Shown here piece by piece: positions 31,378-50,715 of a stretch of 64,000 nucleotides of DNA (position 1 is its first letter; the number at the start of each line of letters is the position of its first letter). The position numbers and the translations under genes were made by a program. The notes beneath the pieces are model-generated. The model ran no database searches and was not told the DNA's origin. It saw nothing but the letters and a program-made list of their open reading frames with translations. The DNA comes from Macrocystis pyrifera (Eukaryota > Sar > Phaeophyceae > Laminariales > Laminariaceae). Location: NCBI GenBank assembly GCA_031763025.1, contig JASSKH010000025.1, forward strand, positions 1,612,001 to 1,676,000, read 5' to 3'.

Positions 31378-32448
31378 AGATCATCTGCTGAAGGTGCTCA
31401 GCTGCCGTCAATAGTGAGATGTCGGGCAGAATTTTTTCATGTGAAAAAGTCCAACGCGGTAAACATGCGCTGTTCATAGCTCGTGCAGACGAGCTAGATC
31501 GCGCATATCAGGAATACATCTATCTGATCTATCTGATCTATCTGACCTGAAGGATCTACTGTGGATGGAGCCGGAGTCGAGTTCCAACGTTCAACGTAAA
31601 ACCCAAACCATGAAGTTCGTGGAGAGCCAATAGTACCCTGCCGTCGAAAGCTCTTGATAGGGCAGGAACTTCAATGAACCATCCCCGCCCGAACACGCCT
31701 TGACATTGTTGCCTGTAGCGTTAGCGGGAGAACATGGGGGGATACATGGTGTTTTGGCTTTTATGGTGGGTTCTGATTGACATGGCCCCCGGTAATATTT
31801 TGGACCTGGTGGCTGTTTTGGGGCTCTGGTCATTGCTGCCCGTCCGCCCGACCGAGTTACTGTGGTTCCGGACTTGAGGCGGGAGACGCGACGAAAGAAA
31901 CGATGATTGCAAGGCATGGGGCACCCACACGCACGTAGAAAACCCATGTACTGGTCGGTTCGGTTATGGGTTTAATATTTACTTTGCCCAAGGAGATGAT
32001 GGTCGATATAGTCCACCTTGCAGCACCGTAGCTCCTCGTTACGCCAACCATCTTATTTCCGAAAAAATACTGAGGCGGTCGGGGTTAGGGCTATAGGGTG
32101 TTAAATCAACCATTTTCGAACTACGTGCACCGCCCTTCCACTGAACTGCAAGAATTTGTAGAGCAAGCTCGCAGTATTTGTGATGCTGTTATTTGTCATA
32201 CCACAACTCGCTCGCCCTACGTACGTATGTACCCACGTACAACGTTTTATTTGACCCCCTATTCCTCGTCCCATCCCCTATCCCCTTGTGATACCTATCT
32301 TCGGTACACGCCTTCACAGTACACCGGTATGATTCAACATAGGAACGGTATCGAGGCCTGGACAAAGATGCTCATCAAGGAGCACTATCCGGAAGTCAGG
32401 GACGTCAAGCTCGTCACCAACCGGACCCGAGATAGAAGAGACCACTAG
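28105..32448 (+). CDS. Multi-exon gene of unknown function
   Basis: Four exons with GT-AG junctions all in phase 0 are seen: 28105-28530, 30364-30450, 30513-30566 and 32320-32448 (TAG stop). The protein begins with a Glu/Lys-rich segment, then an Asn/Asp/Pro-rich segment (DLPPFSEWDPRVIPDNAVYS), a helical part (IKEAIEPMMKVVEQVCELID), DSFYANVQSKWFLARDGV and a C-terminal segment EAWTKMLIKEHYPEVRDVKL followed by a basic end. I do not recognise a family. The true start is missing; an acceptor-like CTATTTTTTCAAG precedes the first exon, so more exons lie upstream. Introns hold a LINE 3' end, two copies of repeat E and two CTG tracts. An open stretch at 32098-32220 could be an extra exon but does not fit phase. 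Confidence 0.55.
29250..29520 (+). repeat. Dispersed repeat E, long copy 1
   Basis: Shares with 30715-30985 the blocks TCGTATCCGATACGATG, GGCATTGCATTGCGTTGTCT, TATCTCTGTG, GTGACCACAGAGCTC and GATGAAGAGTCGGC, in the same order and orientation. Lies in the first recognised intron of the unknown gene. Confidence 0.65.
29890..30300 (+). mobile_element. 3' end of a LINE-type retrotransposon (second family)
   Basis: The plus strand reads about YADVLEYITDPVDAQMCPCG then ESRTHIVGECEIYKEERDVL, a C-x-C...H...C knuckle typical of the very C-terminus of LINE ORF2. After a stop at 30139 it continues as AT-rich 3' tail and ends in a block also found, inverted, at 33490-33560. Only the last part of the element is present. 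It lies in an intron of the unknown gene, in sense orientation. Confidence 0.65.
30364..30450 (+). CDS. Exon b of unknown gene
   Basis: 29 codons between CAATGTCGCAG and GTGCGT: IKEAIEPMMKVVEQVCELID then TTDDVLSFK. Phase 0 on both sides, strong amphipathic helix, mostly G/C-ending codons. Confidence 0.55.
30513..30566 (+). CDS. Exon c of unknown gene
   Basis: 18 codons between a pyrimidine-rich acceptor (CACCCTATTGGTCAG) and GTACGT: DSFYANVQSKWFLARDGV. It keeps phase 0 with exon b; the intron is only 62 bases. Confidence 0.5.
30589..30655. repeat. Fragment of inverted-repeat element B
   Basis: AAGGAATGCACTCACTCCCG then CTTTGGGGACAAAAACACTC matches the left half of element B copies; the right half is missing. 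Confidence 0.4.
30715..30985 (+). repeat. Dispersed repeat E, long copy 2
   Basis: Same block order as 29250-29520. It carries ATTAATAGTA where the other copy has a shorter text, and continues into GATGTCGACGGGTAGAAAGG. Confidence 0.65.
31139..31182 (+). repeat. CTG microsatellite, about 14 units
   Basis: Uninterrupted CTG triplets in the last intron of the unknown gene. Confidence 0.9.
31333..31378 (+). repeat. CTG microsatellite, about 14 units
   Basis: Second uninterrupted CTG tract, preceded by TCATCATCATC-type triplets, about 150 bases from the first and in the same intron. Confidence 0.9.
31500..32090. other. Intron sequence, no further feature
   Basis: ATCTATCTG is repeated three times at 31520-31550. 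Short frames on both strands are not supported. Confidence 0.3.
32320..32448 (+). CDS. Exon d (last) of unknown gene
   Basis: Opens after CACGCCTTCACAG with YTGMIQHRNGIEAWTKMLIK and ends with a basic tail RTRDRRDH and TAG. It joins in phase 0 to exon c. The gene stops just before the GGTAAC minisatellite. Confidence 0.5.
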   Translation, partial: YTGMIQHRNGIEAWTKMLIKEHYPEVRDVKLVTNRTRDRRDH

Positions 32449-32454
32449 GTGCTA

Positions 32455-32795
32455 CCAGTATATACGTACGTAGCGGCATCCACAATGGTAACGGTAACCG
32501 CGGCGGTAACGGCAGCAGTGACGGTATCCGCAGCGGTAACCGTAGAGGTAACCGCGGCGGTAACGATAACAGTGACGGTATCCGCAACGGTAACCGTTGA
32601 GGTAACCGCGGTGGTAACGGTAACAATGACGGTATCCGCAGCGGTAACTTTAGAGGGAACCGTATCCGCGACGAGTCGTGGTACCGGCAGCGGTAACCGT
32701 AACGGTAACGGTAACCGCAGGGGTAGCCGTAGCCGTAACTGTATGTGTAACGGCAACCGTCACTGTGACCGTAACGGTAAGCTCAACTTGCACTC
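32455..32795. repeat. GGTAACCG minisatellite
   Basis: Units around GCGGTAACGGTAAC / GGTATCCGCAGCGGTAACCG repeat irregularly, giving Val/Thr/Ala repeats on both strands. Low complexity, not a gene. Confidence 0.8.
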
Positions 32796-32865
32796 CCGTT
32801 TCGGGGACAAATTGTTTTGGAATTAAACTGGGACGCGCGTTCCTGCGCAGCGCAGTAGCAAAAGG
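32786..32865. repeat. Fragment of inverted-repeat element B
   Basis: TTGCACTCCCGTTTCGGGGA then CAAATTGTTTTGGAATTAAA matches the left and middle of element B copies; the right end is worn. Confidence 0.4.
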
Positions 32866-33489
32866 ATTACAACGGTGACGGTACCCGGAGCGGTATCTAC
32901 TGCAACAACTCCGTCGGAAAGTGCAGCAGTACCATTGCACTGCTACCGGACGGAAAGAGGCAGGGAGGCAAGGCGGACTGCAAGATGGGCTGCAGCGGGT
33001 GGCGCTCGTATGGCAAAAGGTCTCTCCAGGGGAAGCAGGCAGGGGCCACGCTGAAGCCTCATCGTGTACCGGTATATGCGTAAAGGTTGGAGAGGGGGGA
33101 AAGGGAGAGGCCGTAGGTTTTGCCGAAACGGAAAAGTTGTCCATGCGCCGTTCGTCCCGAAAAGCAGGAGGTGCCGCTTTTTTTTTTCCTGAAATCGTGT
33201 CAATTTCGTCGTCGTAATTTGTATCGTGGTACAGGCGACCATTGTTCTTTTTATATAAGCCCGATGCGAACAACATACGCGGGGAAGAAAGGAGAGGAGA
33301 CGGGGGGGGGGGGGGGTGGGAGGGGAAGGAGAGGGGGGGTAGGGAAAAGGCAGACGACAGGGCAACAAGCTTTTAATCTATGACGCAAGAATTTTATACT
33401 CGGTGACTAACGAGGACAATGATGTACAATAATGTTGGCGCGTTCTACGATAGGCTGCAGCACCTTTTTGCCTTACGAGACAAATTTTC
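32866..33489. other. No gene; G-run at 33300-33345
   Basis: A pure G-run and GGGGA-rich stretch lie at 33300-33345. Frames on both strands are low-complexity. Confidence 0.4.
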
Positions 33490-34025
33490 TGACTGATGTT
33501 TGTCTTACTCAGTTGGCCATTGACTACGCATCCCTTTCGAGACGGAGCGCCGTTCCAACTCCTAGGAGAGACATCACGAACAACTCACTTGTAGTTCTCA
33601 CAGCCAATTATCATACGCAAAGAAGAGTATCGTACCCCGCGGGGCACATGTATCAACGACGAACAGAGCGAAACAAGACCGTACGCCGTACGTACTGGTG
33701 TGTAATACTGTAGTCGTAGTGTAAGAGTAATATTGACACAACGGGCAGGAATAACCCTACGAGACAAAAAACAAGCAGCTTACTACTATCCGCCACGCCC
33801 ACACACAAACAGACCCCCCACCTCCAACAGTTTGACGCTCATTAGGTTATTTCTATGTATCACATACAAGCTTTTTTGCTATTCTTTTTCCCTTCCTGTT
33901 TCGCCGCCTGTGGCCGTCATCTGAATCTCCTAGGATAGCGATCGTTTTTCTCGCTGTCTAGTGTGTACCAATTTCCTCCATATCAAATTCGTCTATTTTT
34001 CTCATCTCTTGTAACACATCTGATG
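33490..34025 (-). mobile_element. 3' end of the same LINE family as 29,890, opposite strand
   Basis: Read on the minus strand the order is ACAAGAGATGAGAAAAATAG, GACGAATTTGATATGGAGGA, then CGATCGCTATCCTAGGAGAT, the same 3' region as the plus-strand copy at 29890-30300. The end block, GGAACGGCGCTCCGTCTCGA, is the match of 30255-30275. The insert at about 33600-33830 between tail and end block is not shared. It is a degenerate fragment. Confidence 0.6.
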
Positions 34026-34052
34026 GGGCTTCTCAATTGAGAAACTACCTAT

Positions 34053-34154
34053 TACGGGAGACCATAGTAAATAGGACCAAAACTTGTTAGTAAAAATACA
34101 GAAACAAGTACGTTTTGTGTATACCGTAGGTCCCATTTACCATGGTCCCCCGTA
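34053..34154. mobile_element. Inverted-repeat element A, copy 2
   Basis: TACGGGAGACCATAGTAAAT at the left, inverse at the right, TA at both borders, AT-rich middle. Confidence 0.8.
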
Positions 34155-34224
34155 ATACAGTGTAGTGTCACTGGGAATATCGTTTGTTTTCCTATCGTTC
34201 TTTCGTTATGCGGACCTACCAGGC

Positions 34225-34340
34225 CATGGGGTTCGCTGCTCTGGTCAATGTCTCCACAAGGAGCTTTTTACGCCCACATTGTGCGAAGGGGAGGAGGTTC
34301 CCGTCCATACTGTGCAAGGGGGGGTCCTGGCCGTTGGTGA
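34225..34340. mobile_element. Inverted-repeat element H, fragment copy 3
   Basis: CACAAGGAGCTTTTTACGCC then CACATTGTGCGAAGGGGAGG matches the right-hand end of element H copies; a second GTGCAAGGGGGGGTCCTGGCC end follows. The left half is missing. Confidence 0.5.
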
Positions 34341-35224
34341 AAAAATAGTAGTGTCAAGTGTGTCCTCGCGAGGAAACCGAGTCACCCGCGCACTTCCACC
34401 CCCACACCCCTGACATTTCTTAGCAGGACCGTATCATACCACTCGTCTGTAGGACGTGCAGCAGCAGCGGCACAAGCATCATTGCGTTGCGTGTCGTGCG
34501 TATCATCCCACCGCGCTGGTGCAGCTCCGACACACCGGGACCCTCAATGTACCCCATGTCGGCCCGCTTCGTGTGGCGGCCGACGCTAAAAACATTGCTA
34601 TGTCAACCTTCATTTTCTTTCGTCGCTTTCTTCTCGTTCAAATCTCGGAGGGATTGGACGTATCTCTTGTGGAACCCAGGTATATGCAGAGACCAAATAG
34701 ATACATATACATACTCTTGGGGGGGGGGGGGGTGCACCTACCTGCTACCAACCCGAAAAAATGTAAAATAACGCGATCTTGAACCTGAACAAGTGACAAA
34801 TAAATACGGTGTCAACCTTAAAAAAAAAAGTCAAGTAATTGCGGTTTTATCAACCGCCTCTAATACCAGGTACACAGGAATGACGTGCGGCAGTACAGAT
34901 GCTATAATATCACGACACAAGAGAACAAAAGAAATACCATATTTGTGGTCTTGTCAAAAACACGTGGCACAGTTCGTACAAAATAAGCATGACGCACGAT
35001 GCAGCCCGCGCGCGCGCATGTTGACGGTGCACCCATCTCCCAGCGCTGCAATGCAATCCGGCGCACAACAGCATTGCCTGCCGACCTACTCAGCTCCGCG
35101 CTGTCGATACAGAGCAAGCAAAGCTGCAATCGTCATTTTGCTTCCTCCGCCCACACGTTTGCCGCTCAAGTCCAGAAACGAGTGGATATTGGAAATTACC
35201 ATACGAATAAACGTTTCGCACTAT
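34341..35224. other. No gene; G-run at 34718-34730
   Basis: Short frames only. A poly-G run near 34718 and an A-run near 34820 are the only obvious sequence features. Confidence 0.35.
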
Positions 35225-35329
35225 TACGGGGGTCTATAGTTAACAGGACCTATGGCATACATAAAAACCTGTATATTTACGTTTTTTTTTACTAACAATA
35301 TTTGGTCCTGTTAACTATGGACCCCCGTA
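35225..35329. mobile_element. Inverted-repeat element A, copy 3
   Basis: 105 bases; arms TACGGGGGTCTATAGTTAAC and inverse, TA at both borders. Confidence 0.85.
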
Positions 35330-35880
35330 ATAATAATACTGTGAGTGCGATACTAGCATGCTGCGCTGCGTGCGTGTCGTGTACTAGATATACGCTAGCT
35401 CGTCAGCAAACCGGATTTTGTGTTATGATATAGTATCGGGCTATAGAAGTGGCTATGAGATGGTAGCCCGTAGTATCAAGACCTGAACACCCTAAAAGAA
35501 TATTCCTGTGTTTCCCTTGGTAAATAAGAATCAACGCCCCGAATACCCTAAGAATATTCCCGGCGCTCTGAAAAAAAATTCCTTTGCAGTACAATGGTTA
35601 GGATAGCCGATAGGAGAAGAGTAGACAAGCGCCCGAGTAAAGTTCCTCGGACAAGTAAGCGTCTTCACCTGTCGAGCGGGTTAGTAGAAGGAGAGCTGAA
35701 GTGGGCTTGATGCCTTGAATCGAGCGCCTATCATGGTAACTCTCTCAACAGCTCTCTTCTCTCAAGAGGAATAATACGACAACACAATAAGAGGTCTCCT
35801 GAAACGAGAAAAGCTACCTTCCTAGTCAGTTCCGATAGTACCTGCATTCCATTACCTTGCCACCGATACTCGGCTTCTAC
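35330..35880. other. No gene recognised
   Basis: Two related short blocks containing CCTAA(A)AGAATATTCC lie at about 35490-35515 and 35540-35565, a small local duplication. Nothing else is seen. Confidence 0.35.
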
Positions 35881-35984
35881 TACGGGGGTCCATAGTAAAT
35901 AGGACCAAATATTGTCAGTAAAAATAGGTAAATATATAGTTTTTTATGTGTACCATAGGTCCTATTACCTATGGACCCCCGTAA
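35881..35984. mobile_element. Inverted-repeat element A, copy 4
   Basis: 104 bases; arms TACGGGGGTCCATAGTAAAT and inverse, TA at both borders. Confidence 0.85.
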
Positions 35985-36329
35985 CACTACACTTTGCTAT
36001 CGTCACCGAGGTTGTCATCGAGTATCACTAATATGATTAATTGGCGACATTTTGTTTTTTTTTTCCTCGTAAGTCTCAAAGACTCTCTGCGCTACAAAAA
36101 AAGTCCAAAAAAGGGGAGTGCTTGTACGTACCGCCTTATTGTGTATATGTATGCCCGTCACGCGAACTGCGGACACTCTCATTTTCGGTAATAAAGTACT
36201 GTACAGAAGATGATGATGTCAGCAGCGAAAAATAGTTGCAGCAGACTAAAAGACCAAAAAAAAAACGCCACTTGATGGCCACAAACACCTTTATGGTCAA
36301 CCGCGGCAACTCCCCTGCGACCACACCAG

Positions 36330-37256
36330 AGCCACACGTACTAAACCCGAAACCCCCCCCAAAACGTTTTTAGCGGTGTTGTCGACGACGTTTTTTCCGT
36401 TATAACCACTCACCTCGCAAAAAAAATAAATCAACGGTAATATCGACGGCATTTTGTTTCCCGTCCTAAGCCCCCCCCCCCCCCTCCCCCTCCACAAGGA
36501 AAAAACCCCCTCCACAAAGAAAAAAAAACGTTTCAACGGCGATGTCGATGACATTTGTTTTTCGTTGCAAGACCCCTCCCCCCCCCCGCCCCCCCTCACA
36601 AAAAACATGTTTCAACGGTAATGTTGACCAACGTATTTCATTGTACGTCCCTTCCACCAAGAGCCCTTTTCAACGGCACCCCCTCGAAAAAAAAAAAAAA
36701 AAAAAAAAACTGTACGGGCGACGGCGCATTTTTCGGTCGAAAGCCCCCCCATAACCAAAAAGGAGATTGCGATGGCAACGTCGACCAATATATTTTTCGT
36801 TTTAAAGGTCCCCCCACCGGAAGTGGCGACACCGGAAAATAAATGAACTCATTGAAGCTGTCATTCATATGCAAGTCCGCCTCACAAGCGGTTCTTAGTA
36901 ACATGCAGCTCGCCCTTGATGCGACTAGCACGGCGCTTCGCGCTTGGTGCAAGCGATGTCCGCGTGCTCGGTGGAAGCCCGACGTACCCCGTCTCGGCAT
37001 TGTAGGGATGCGAGGGTCTATGGTCATACGATTACGGCCATGCATGATATCGAGTACCCCCCCCCTCCAGCAATGCCTGCCTGGTCGGTGAAAACCCGAC
37101 GTGCTCTGTCCCGGCAGTGTAGGGATGCGAGGGTCTATGGTCACACGATTACGGCCATGCATGATAATGAGTACACCCCCCCCCCCCCCCCCCCCCCCCC
37201 CCTCCACAACATTTAACCCAAAGGTACTTCTGACGGCGTTTTTTCACGTTGTAAGC

Positions 37257-37312
<56 letters not shown>

Positions 37313-37760
37313 CCCGAACCAAAAAAATCAACGGGTATGCTTACGGCTTTTTTCTCCGCGCTGGACAGCTCCACACAAAGAAACATTTTTCAACGGTAAT
37401 GTCGACCACTGTTTTTCCAAGCTCCCCCAAACACCAAATTTCAACCGTAATATCGACGGCGCTAGCTCTACTGCCGAAGGCGTGTTTTTATCCCCACTGT
37501 AAAGCTCCCCCGACGCACACCTGTTTTTCCACGGGAATGCCGACCCACGTTATTCTCCGTTTTAACCCCCCGCCACCCCCCCCCCCACAAAAAACACTCT
37601 TCAACGTTATTGTCGATGGCGTTTTTCCCGCTACTTATAGGCCCCCCTACACACAACCGGTAAAATGTCGACGAACTCTTCTTCTGTCGTAACTCCCCCT
37701 CCCCCCCCCACCCGACAAAATAAAACATTTTTTTCAACGGTTATGTCGAAGGTGGTTCTT
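36330..37760. repeat. Poly-C minisatellite, unit about 75-80 bases
   Basis: More than ten worn units each consist of a CAACGG(T/C)AATGTCGACG(A)-like core, a CGTTTTTTCCGTTGTAA-like stretch and a C-run, followed by CACAAAAAAC. The C-runs reach about 35 bases (37168-37202) and about 50 bases (37257-37310). Two units of repeat C interrupt the array at 36838-37176. Confidence 0.75.
36838..37176. repeat. Dispersed repeat C, full copy plus partial tandem copy
   Basis: Blocks in order: TTCATATGCAAGTCCGCCTC, GCGCTTGGTGCAAGCGATGT, GTAGGGATGCGAGGGTCTAT, GATTACGGCCATGCATGATA. The second half is present twice (37000-37050 and 37110-37170). The family recurs inverted at 43805-44047 and in the same sense at 49745-49935. 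Confidence 0.75.
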
Positions 37761-37889
37761 CCCGTTAACCCCTTTAGAAGGTAATTCCAGCCGTAAACGT
37801 TGCATCAGTACGACAAGACAGACAGACCACTACTATTAATAGAAACAATTACGGTCGAGTCGAAAGTTAGTTTGGGGGTTGCGAAAGGG

Positions 37890-38165
37890 TTCGACCCGAC
37901 CCGACCCGACCCGACCCCCGACCCGACCCGACCCGACCTGACCTGACCTGACCCGACCCGACCCGACCCGACCCGACCCGACCCGACCCGACCCGACCCG
38001 ACCCGACCCGACCCGATCCGACCCGACCCGACCGGACCCGACCCAACCCGACCCGGTCCGACCCAACCCGACCCGGTCCGACCCGGTCCGATCCAACCCG
38101 ACCCTTAATATTTCAAAAACTTCGTCACTCGTCCCGCGGGTCGGGTCATGACCCGCGAGGAGCCC
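37890..38165. repeat. CCCGA array, repeat J copy 1
   Basis: Long perfect and near-perfect ACCCG/CCCGA pentamers, ending in GCGGGTCGGGTCATGACCCG. Relatives at 40620-40870, 58120-58400 and 59720-60010 share the pentamers and the CGGGTCATGACCCGCGAG palindrome. Confidence 0.85.
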
Positions 38166-38169
38166 TCGC

Positions 38170-38245
38170 TAAAATCTTTCTTCTCCTTTCTCCCCTCCTC
38201 CCCTCCCTCCCTCCCTCCCTCCCTCCCTCCCTCCTTCTCTCCTTG
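38170..38245. repeat. CCCT/CCTC microsatellite
   Basis: Run of CCCT units between 38196 and 38235. Confidence 0.8.
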
Positions 38246-38489
38246 CCGGCCGACCAGCCAAGTAACAGCCTGCATGGTAATACATCACATCATCACAACA
38301 TCTCATCACGTTACACCACACACCGCCCCTGCCACGGCCCGGACCCCGTCAACGTAACTATCTGTTGGCGTCGTCGCCTGGTACGTGGGGCGTCATCCCC
38401 TTGTCGAACGAAGGGTCGTTCAGGCTCGCGCGGGTCATCGTTCGAGCAGCCAAGCCCTTCGACGTCTGCTAGTGAGGTGGAAACAAACA

Positions 38490-38530
38490 AACAACAACAA
38501 CAACAACAACAACAGCAACAGCAACAAAGA
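38490..38530. repeat. CAA/CAG microsatellite
   Basis: ACAACAACAACAACAACAAC run with a few CAG units, followed by A-runs. Confidence 0.85.
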
Positions 38531-38751
38531 AAAAAACACAAAAAAACAAACGGCGCAAAAAAAAAAACACCACACATCGAGGAGGGAGGGCCGCAAGAGA
38601 AGAGAGAGCAAAATGGGCCAAGAATTGAAGCGAGATGAGTATGATACTCGTGCTCTCGCGCTTCTCGCCAGCGACCGAACAATAGACAGCAGCAACACGG
38701 GTACAGCCGCGAGCTGGACGACTATACGTCGCCACCTACCGCAAGCATTAG

Positions 38752-38856
38752 TACGGGGGTCCATAGTTAATAGGACCTATGGTATACATAAAAAAAACTA
38801 TATGTTTACCTATTTGTACTAACAATATTTGGTCCTATTTACTATGGTCCCCCGTA
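38752..38856. mobile_element. Inverted-repeat element A, copy 5
   Basis: 105 bases; arms TACGGGGGTCCATAGTTAAT and inverse, TA at both borders. First of five copies within 1.25 kb. Confidence 0.85.
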
Positions 38857-39039
38857 ATAGTTGGCTACCCGGTATCATACATAGGTATTGTCCTTGGTTG
38901 CAGCGATGCCAACTATCCGACTATATATTTGGGTTTTCCTTGTTTATCGAAGGCCTCTTTTCTTCGGGACGCGCGTTCATTTCCCCCCGGTGAGATCACT
39001 CGCTCAGAGAGGGAGAGCGGGCTGAAGAGCTGGTACTAT

Positions 39040-39143
39040 TACGGGGGACCACAGTAAATAGGACCAAATATTGTTAATAAAAAAAGGTAAACATATAGTT
39101 TTTTTATGTATACCATAGGTCCTACTAACTATTGACCCCCGTA
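39040..39143. mobile_element. Inverted-repeat element A, copy 6
   Basis: 104 bases; arms TACGGGGGACCACAGTAAAT and inverse, TA at both borders. Confidence 0.85.
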
Positions 39144-39215
39144 ATAGCTGGCTACCAGGTATCCTATATAGGTATTGTCGTTGATCGCAGCGGTGCCAAC
39201 CATGCGACTATATAT

Positions 39216-39318
39216 TACGGGGGTCCATAGTTAAGGGGACCAAATTTTGTTAGTAAAAATAGGTAAATATATAGGTTTTTATGTATACCATAGGTCCTAT
39301 TAACTATGGACCCCCGTA
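39216..39318. mobile_element. Inverted-repeat element A, copy 7
   Basis: 103 bases; arms TACGGGGGTCCATAGTTAAG and inverse, TA at both borders. Used as the comparison copy for the insertions described at 48119-48235. Confidence 0.88.
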
Positions 39319-39591
39319 ATAGTATTTAATGCTGCTCGGTAGCAGTGATGAATGAGGGTATCAACATGTATACCGGTATTTTTTATAAAACAGTTAACAC
39401 CAGGTACCACTCTGTACCGGAATACAAACACGCTTGTTTTAACAATTAGGAGTAAAAATGGTTATTACATTCTGGGACAGTGCGGTATGAAACATACATC
39501 TGACATATGCCCTGTCCGTGACGGCAAAGCGACGTGCAAACCCTCCGATTTCTTTGAGTTTCCTATTTCTAAACACAGACGGCCTGCTATT

Positions 39592-39706
39592 CTCGGGGGA
39601 CCATAGTAAATAGGATCTACGGCAACACAAAACCCTACCAGGTACATATTTACCTATTTTGACCAACAACATTCGGCCCTATGTACTATGGTCACTATGG
39701 TCATCC
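39592..39706. mobile_element. Inverted-repeat element A, copy 8 (worn)
   Basis: Starts CTCGGGGGACCATAGTAAAT and ends in a worn inverse. It carries ACCAGGTA at the same internal TA as the copy at 48119-48235. Confidence 0.75.
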
Positions 39707-39877
39707 GGAAGAGGTGACCCCGGATCTGAGGTACGACCACCCGGGAGAGAGAAAAGAAGGGCGATGATCGACATACTGCCGTAAGATACGACACCTGCCG
39801 CAAGGAACTCGCGCTGCAGGATACTCATCATTCTCGTCAACGTGTGTTCGTTGCTGGAGGGTAGGCGGTGGAATTAC

Positions 39878-39980
39878 TACGGGTGGCCATAGTAAACAGG
39901 ACCAAATATCGTCAGTAAAAATAGGTAAATGTATCGGCTCTTGTGTGTGCGATAGGTCCTCTTTATTATGGCCCCCCGTA
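39878..39980. mobile_element. Inverted-repeat element A, copy 9
   Basis: 103 bases; arms TACGGGTGGCCATAGTAAAC and inverse, TA at both borders. Confidence 0.85.
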
Positions 39981-40084
39981 AAACTGTGGCCGTCGTTGTT
40001 GCCTCGTCGACACTGCAGAATCCTAATAAATGGGAAGAAAACAAAAATATTATACATTGAGCTACGTACAGATATATTTATCAG

Positions 40085-40212
40085 TCTCTTGAGCGTGCTC
40101 GGCTGGTACATACATCCCTGGCCTCTCTCAGAGCTCCCGCTTGGACACCGCCTCCTACCGTCACTTGCCGGTCCTTTCCAGCGCTTCTTTGCCCTCTATA
40201 CTTACCACAGGT
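40085..40212. repeat. Dispersed repeat D, copy 1
   Basis: GAGCGTGCTCGGCTGGTACA then CCCTGGCCTCTCTCAGAGCT, CTTGCCGGTCCTTTCCAGCG. A shorter copy lies at 56375-56480. Confidence 0.7.
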
Positions 40213-40424
40213 ACGAAGTATTCAGGAGCGCAGGATAGACCCAAAAAAAAAACCACGCATCCCCCCCGATTCCGCAACCAACCACGATCGGGGTTCTGAT
40301 TACTGCTGCATGTTCTCCGGTGACCACCACCGTACCGACAGACAGTGAGTGAGTGACACACACGCCTGGTACGTACACATGCGCGTTCGGGGTGGCGTCT
40401 CGCTCGAGGCGGAACATCTCTCAC

Positions 40425-50715
<10,291 letters not shown>

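Noticed and set aside
32098..32220. Extra exon of the unknown gene (HRPSTELQEFVEQARSICDA)
   Set aside because: Protein-like text, but neither border fits the phase-0 junctions of the neighbouring exons.
36638..37502. Pro-rich and Gly-rich frames on both strands
   Set aside because: Produced by C-runs of the poly-C minisatellite.
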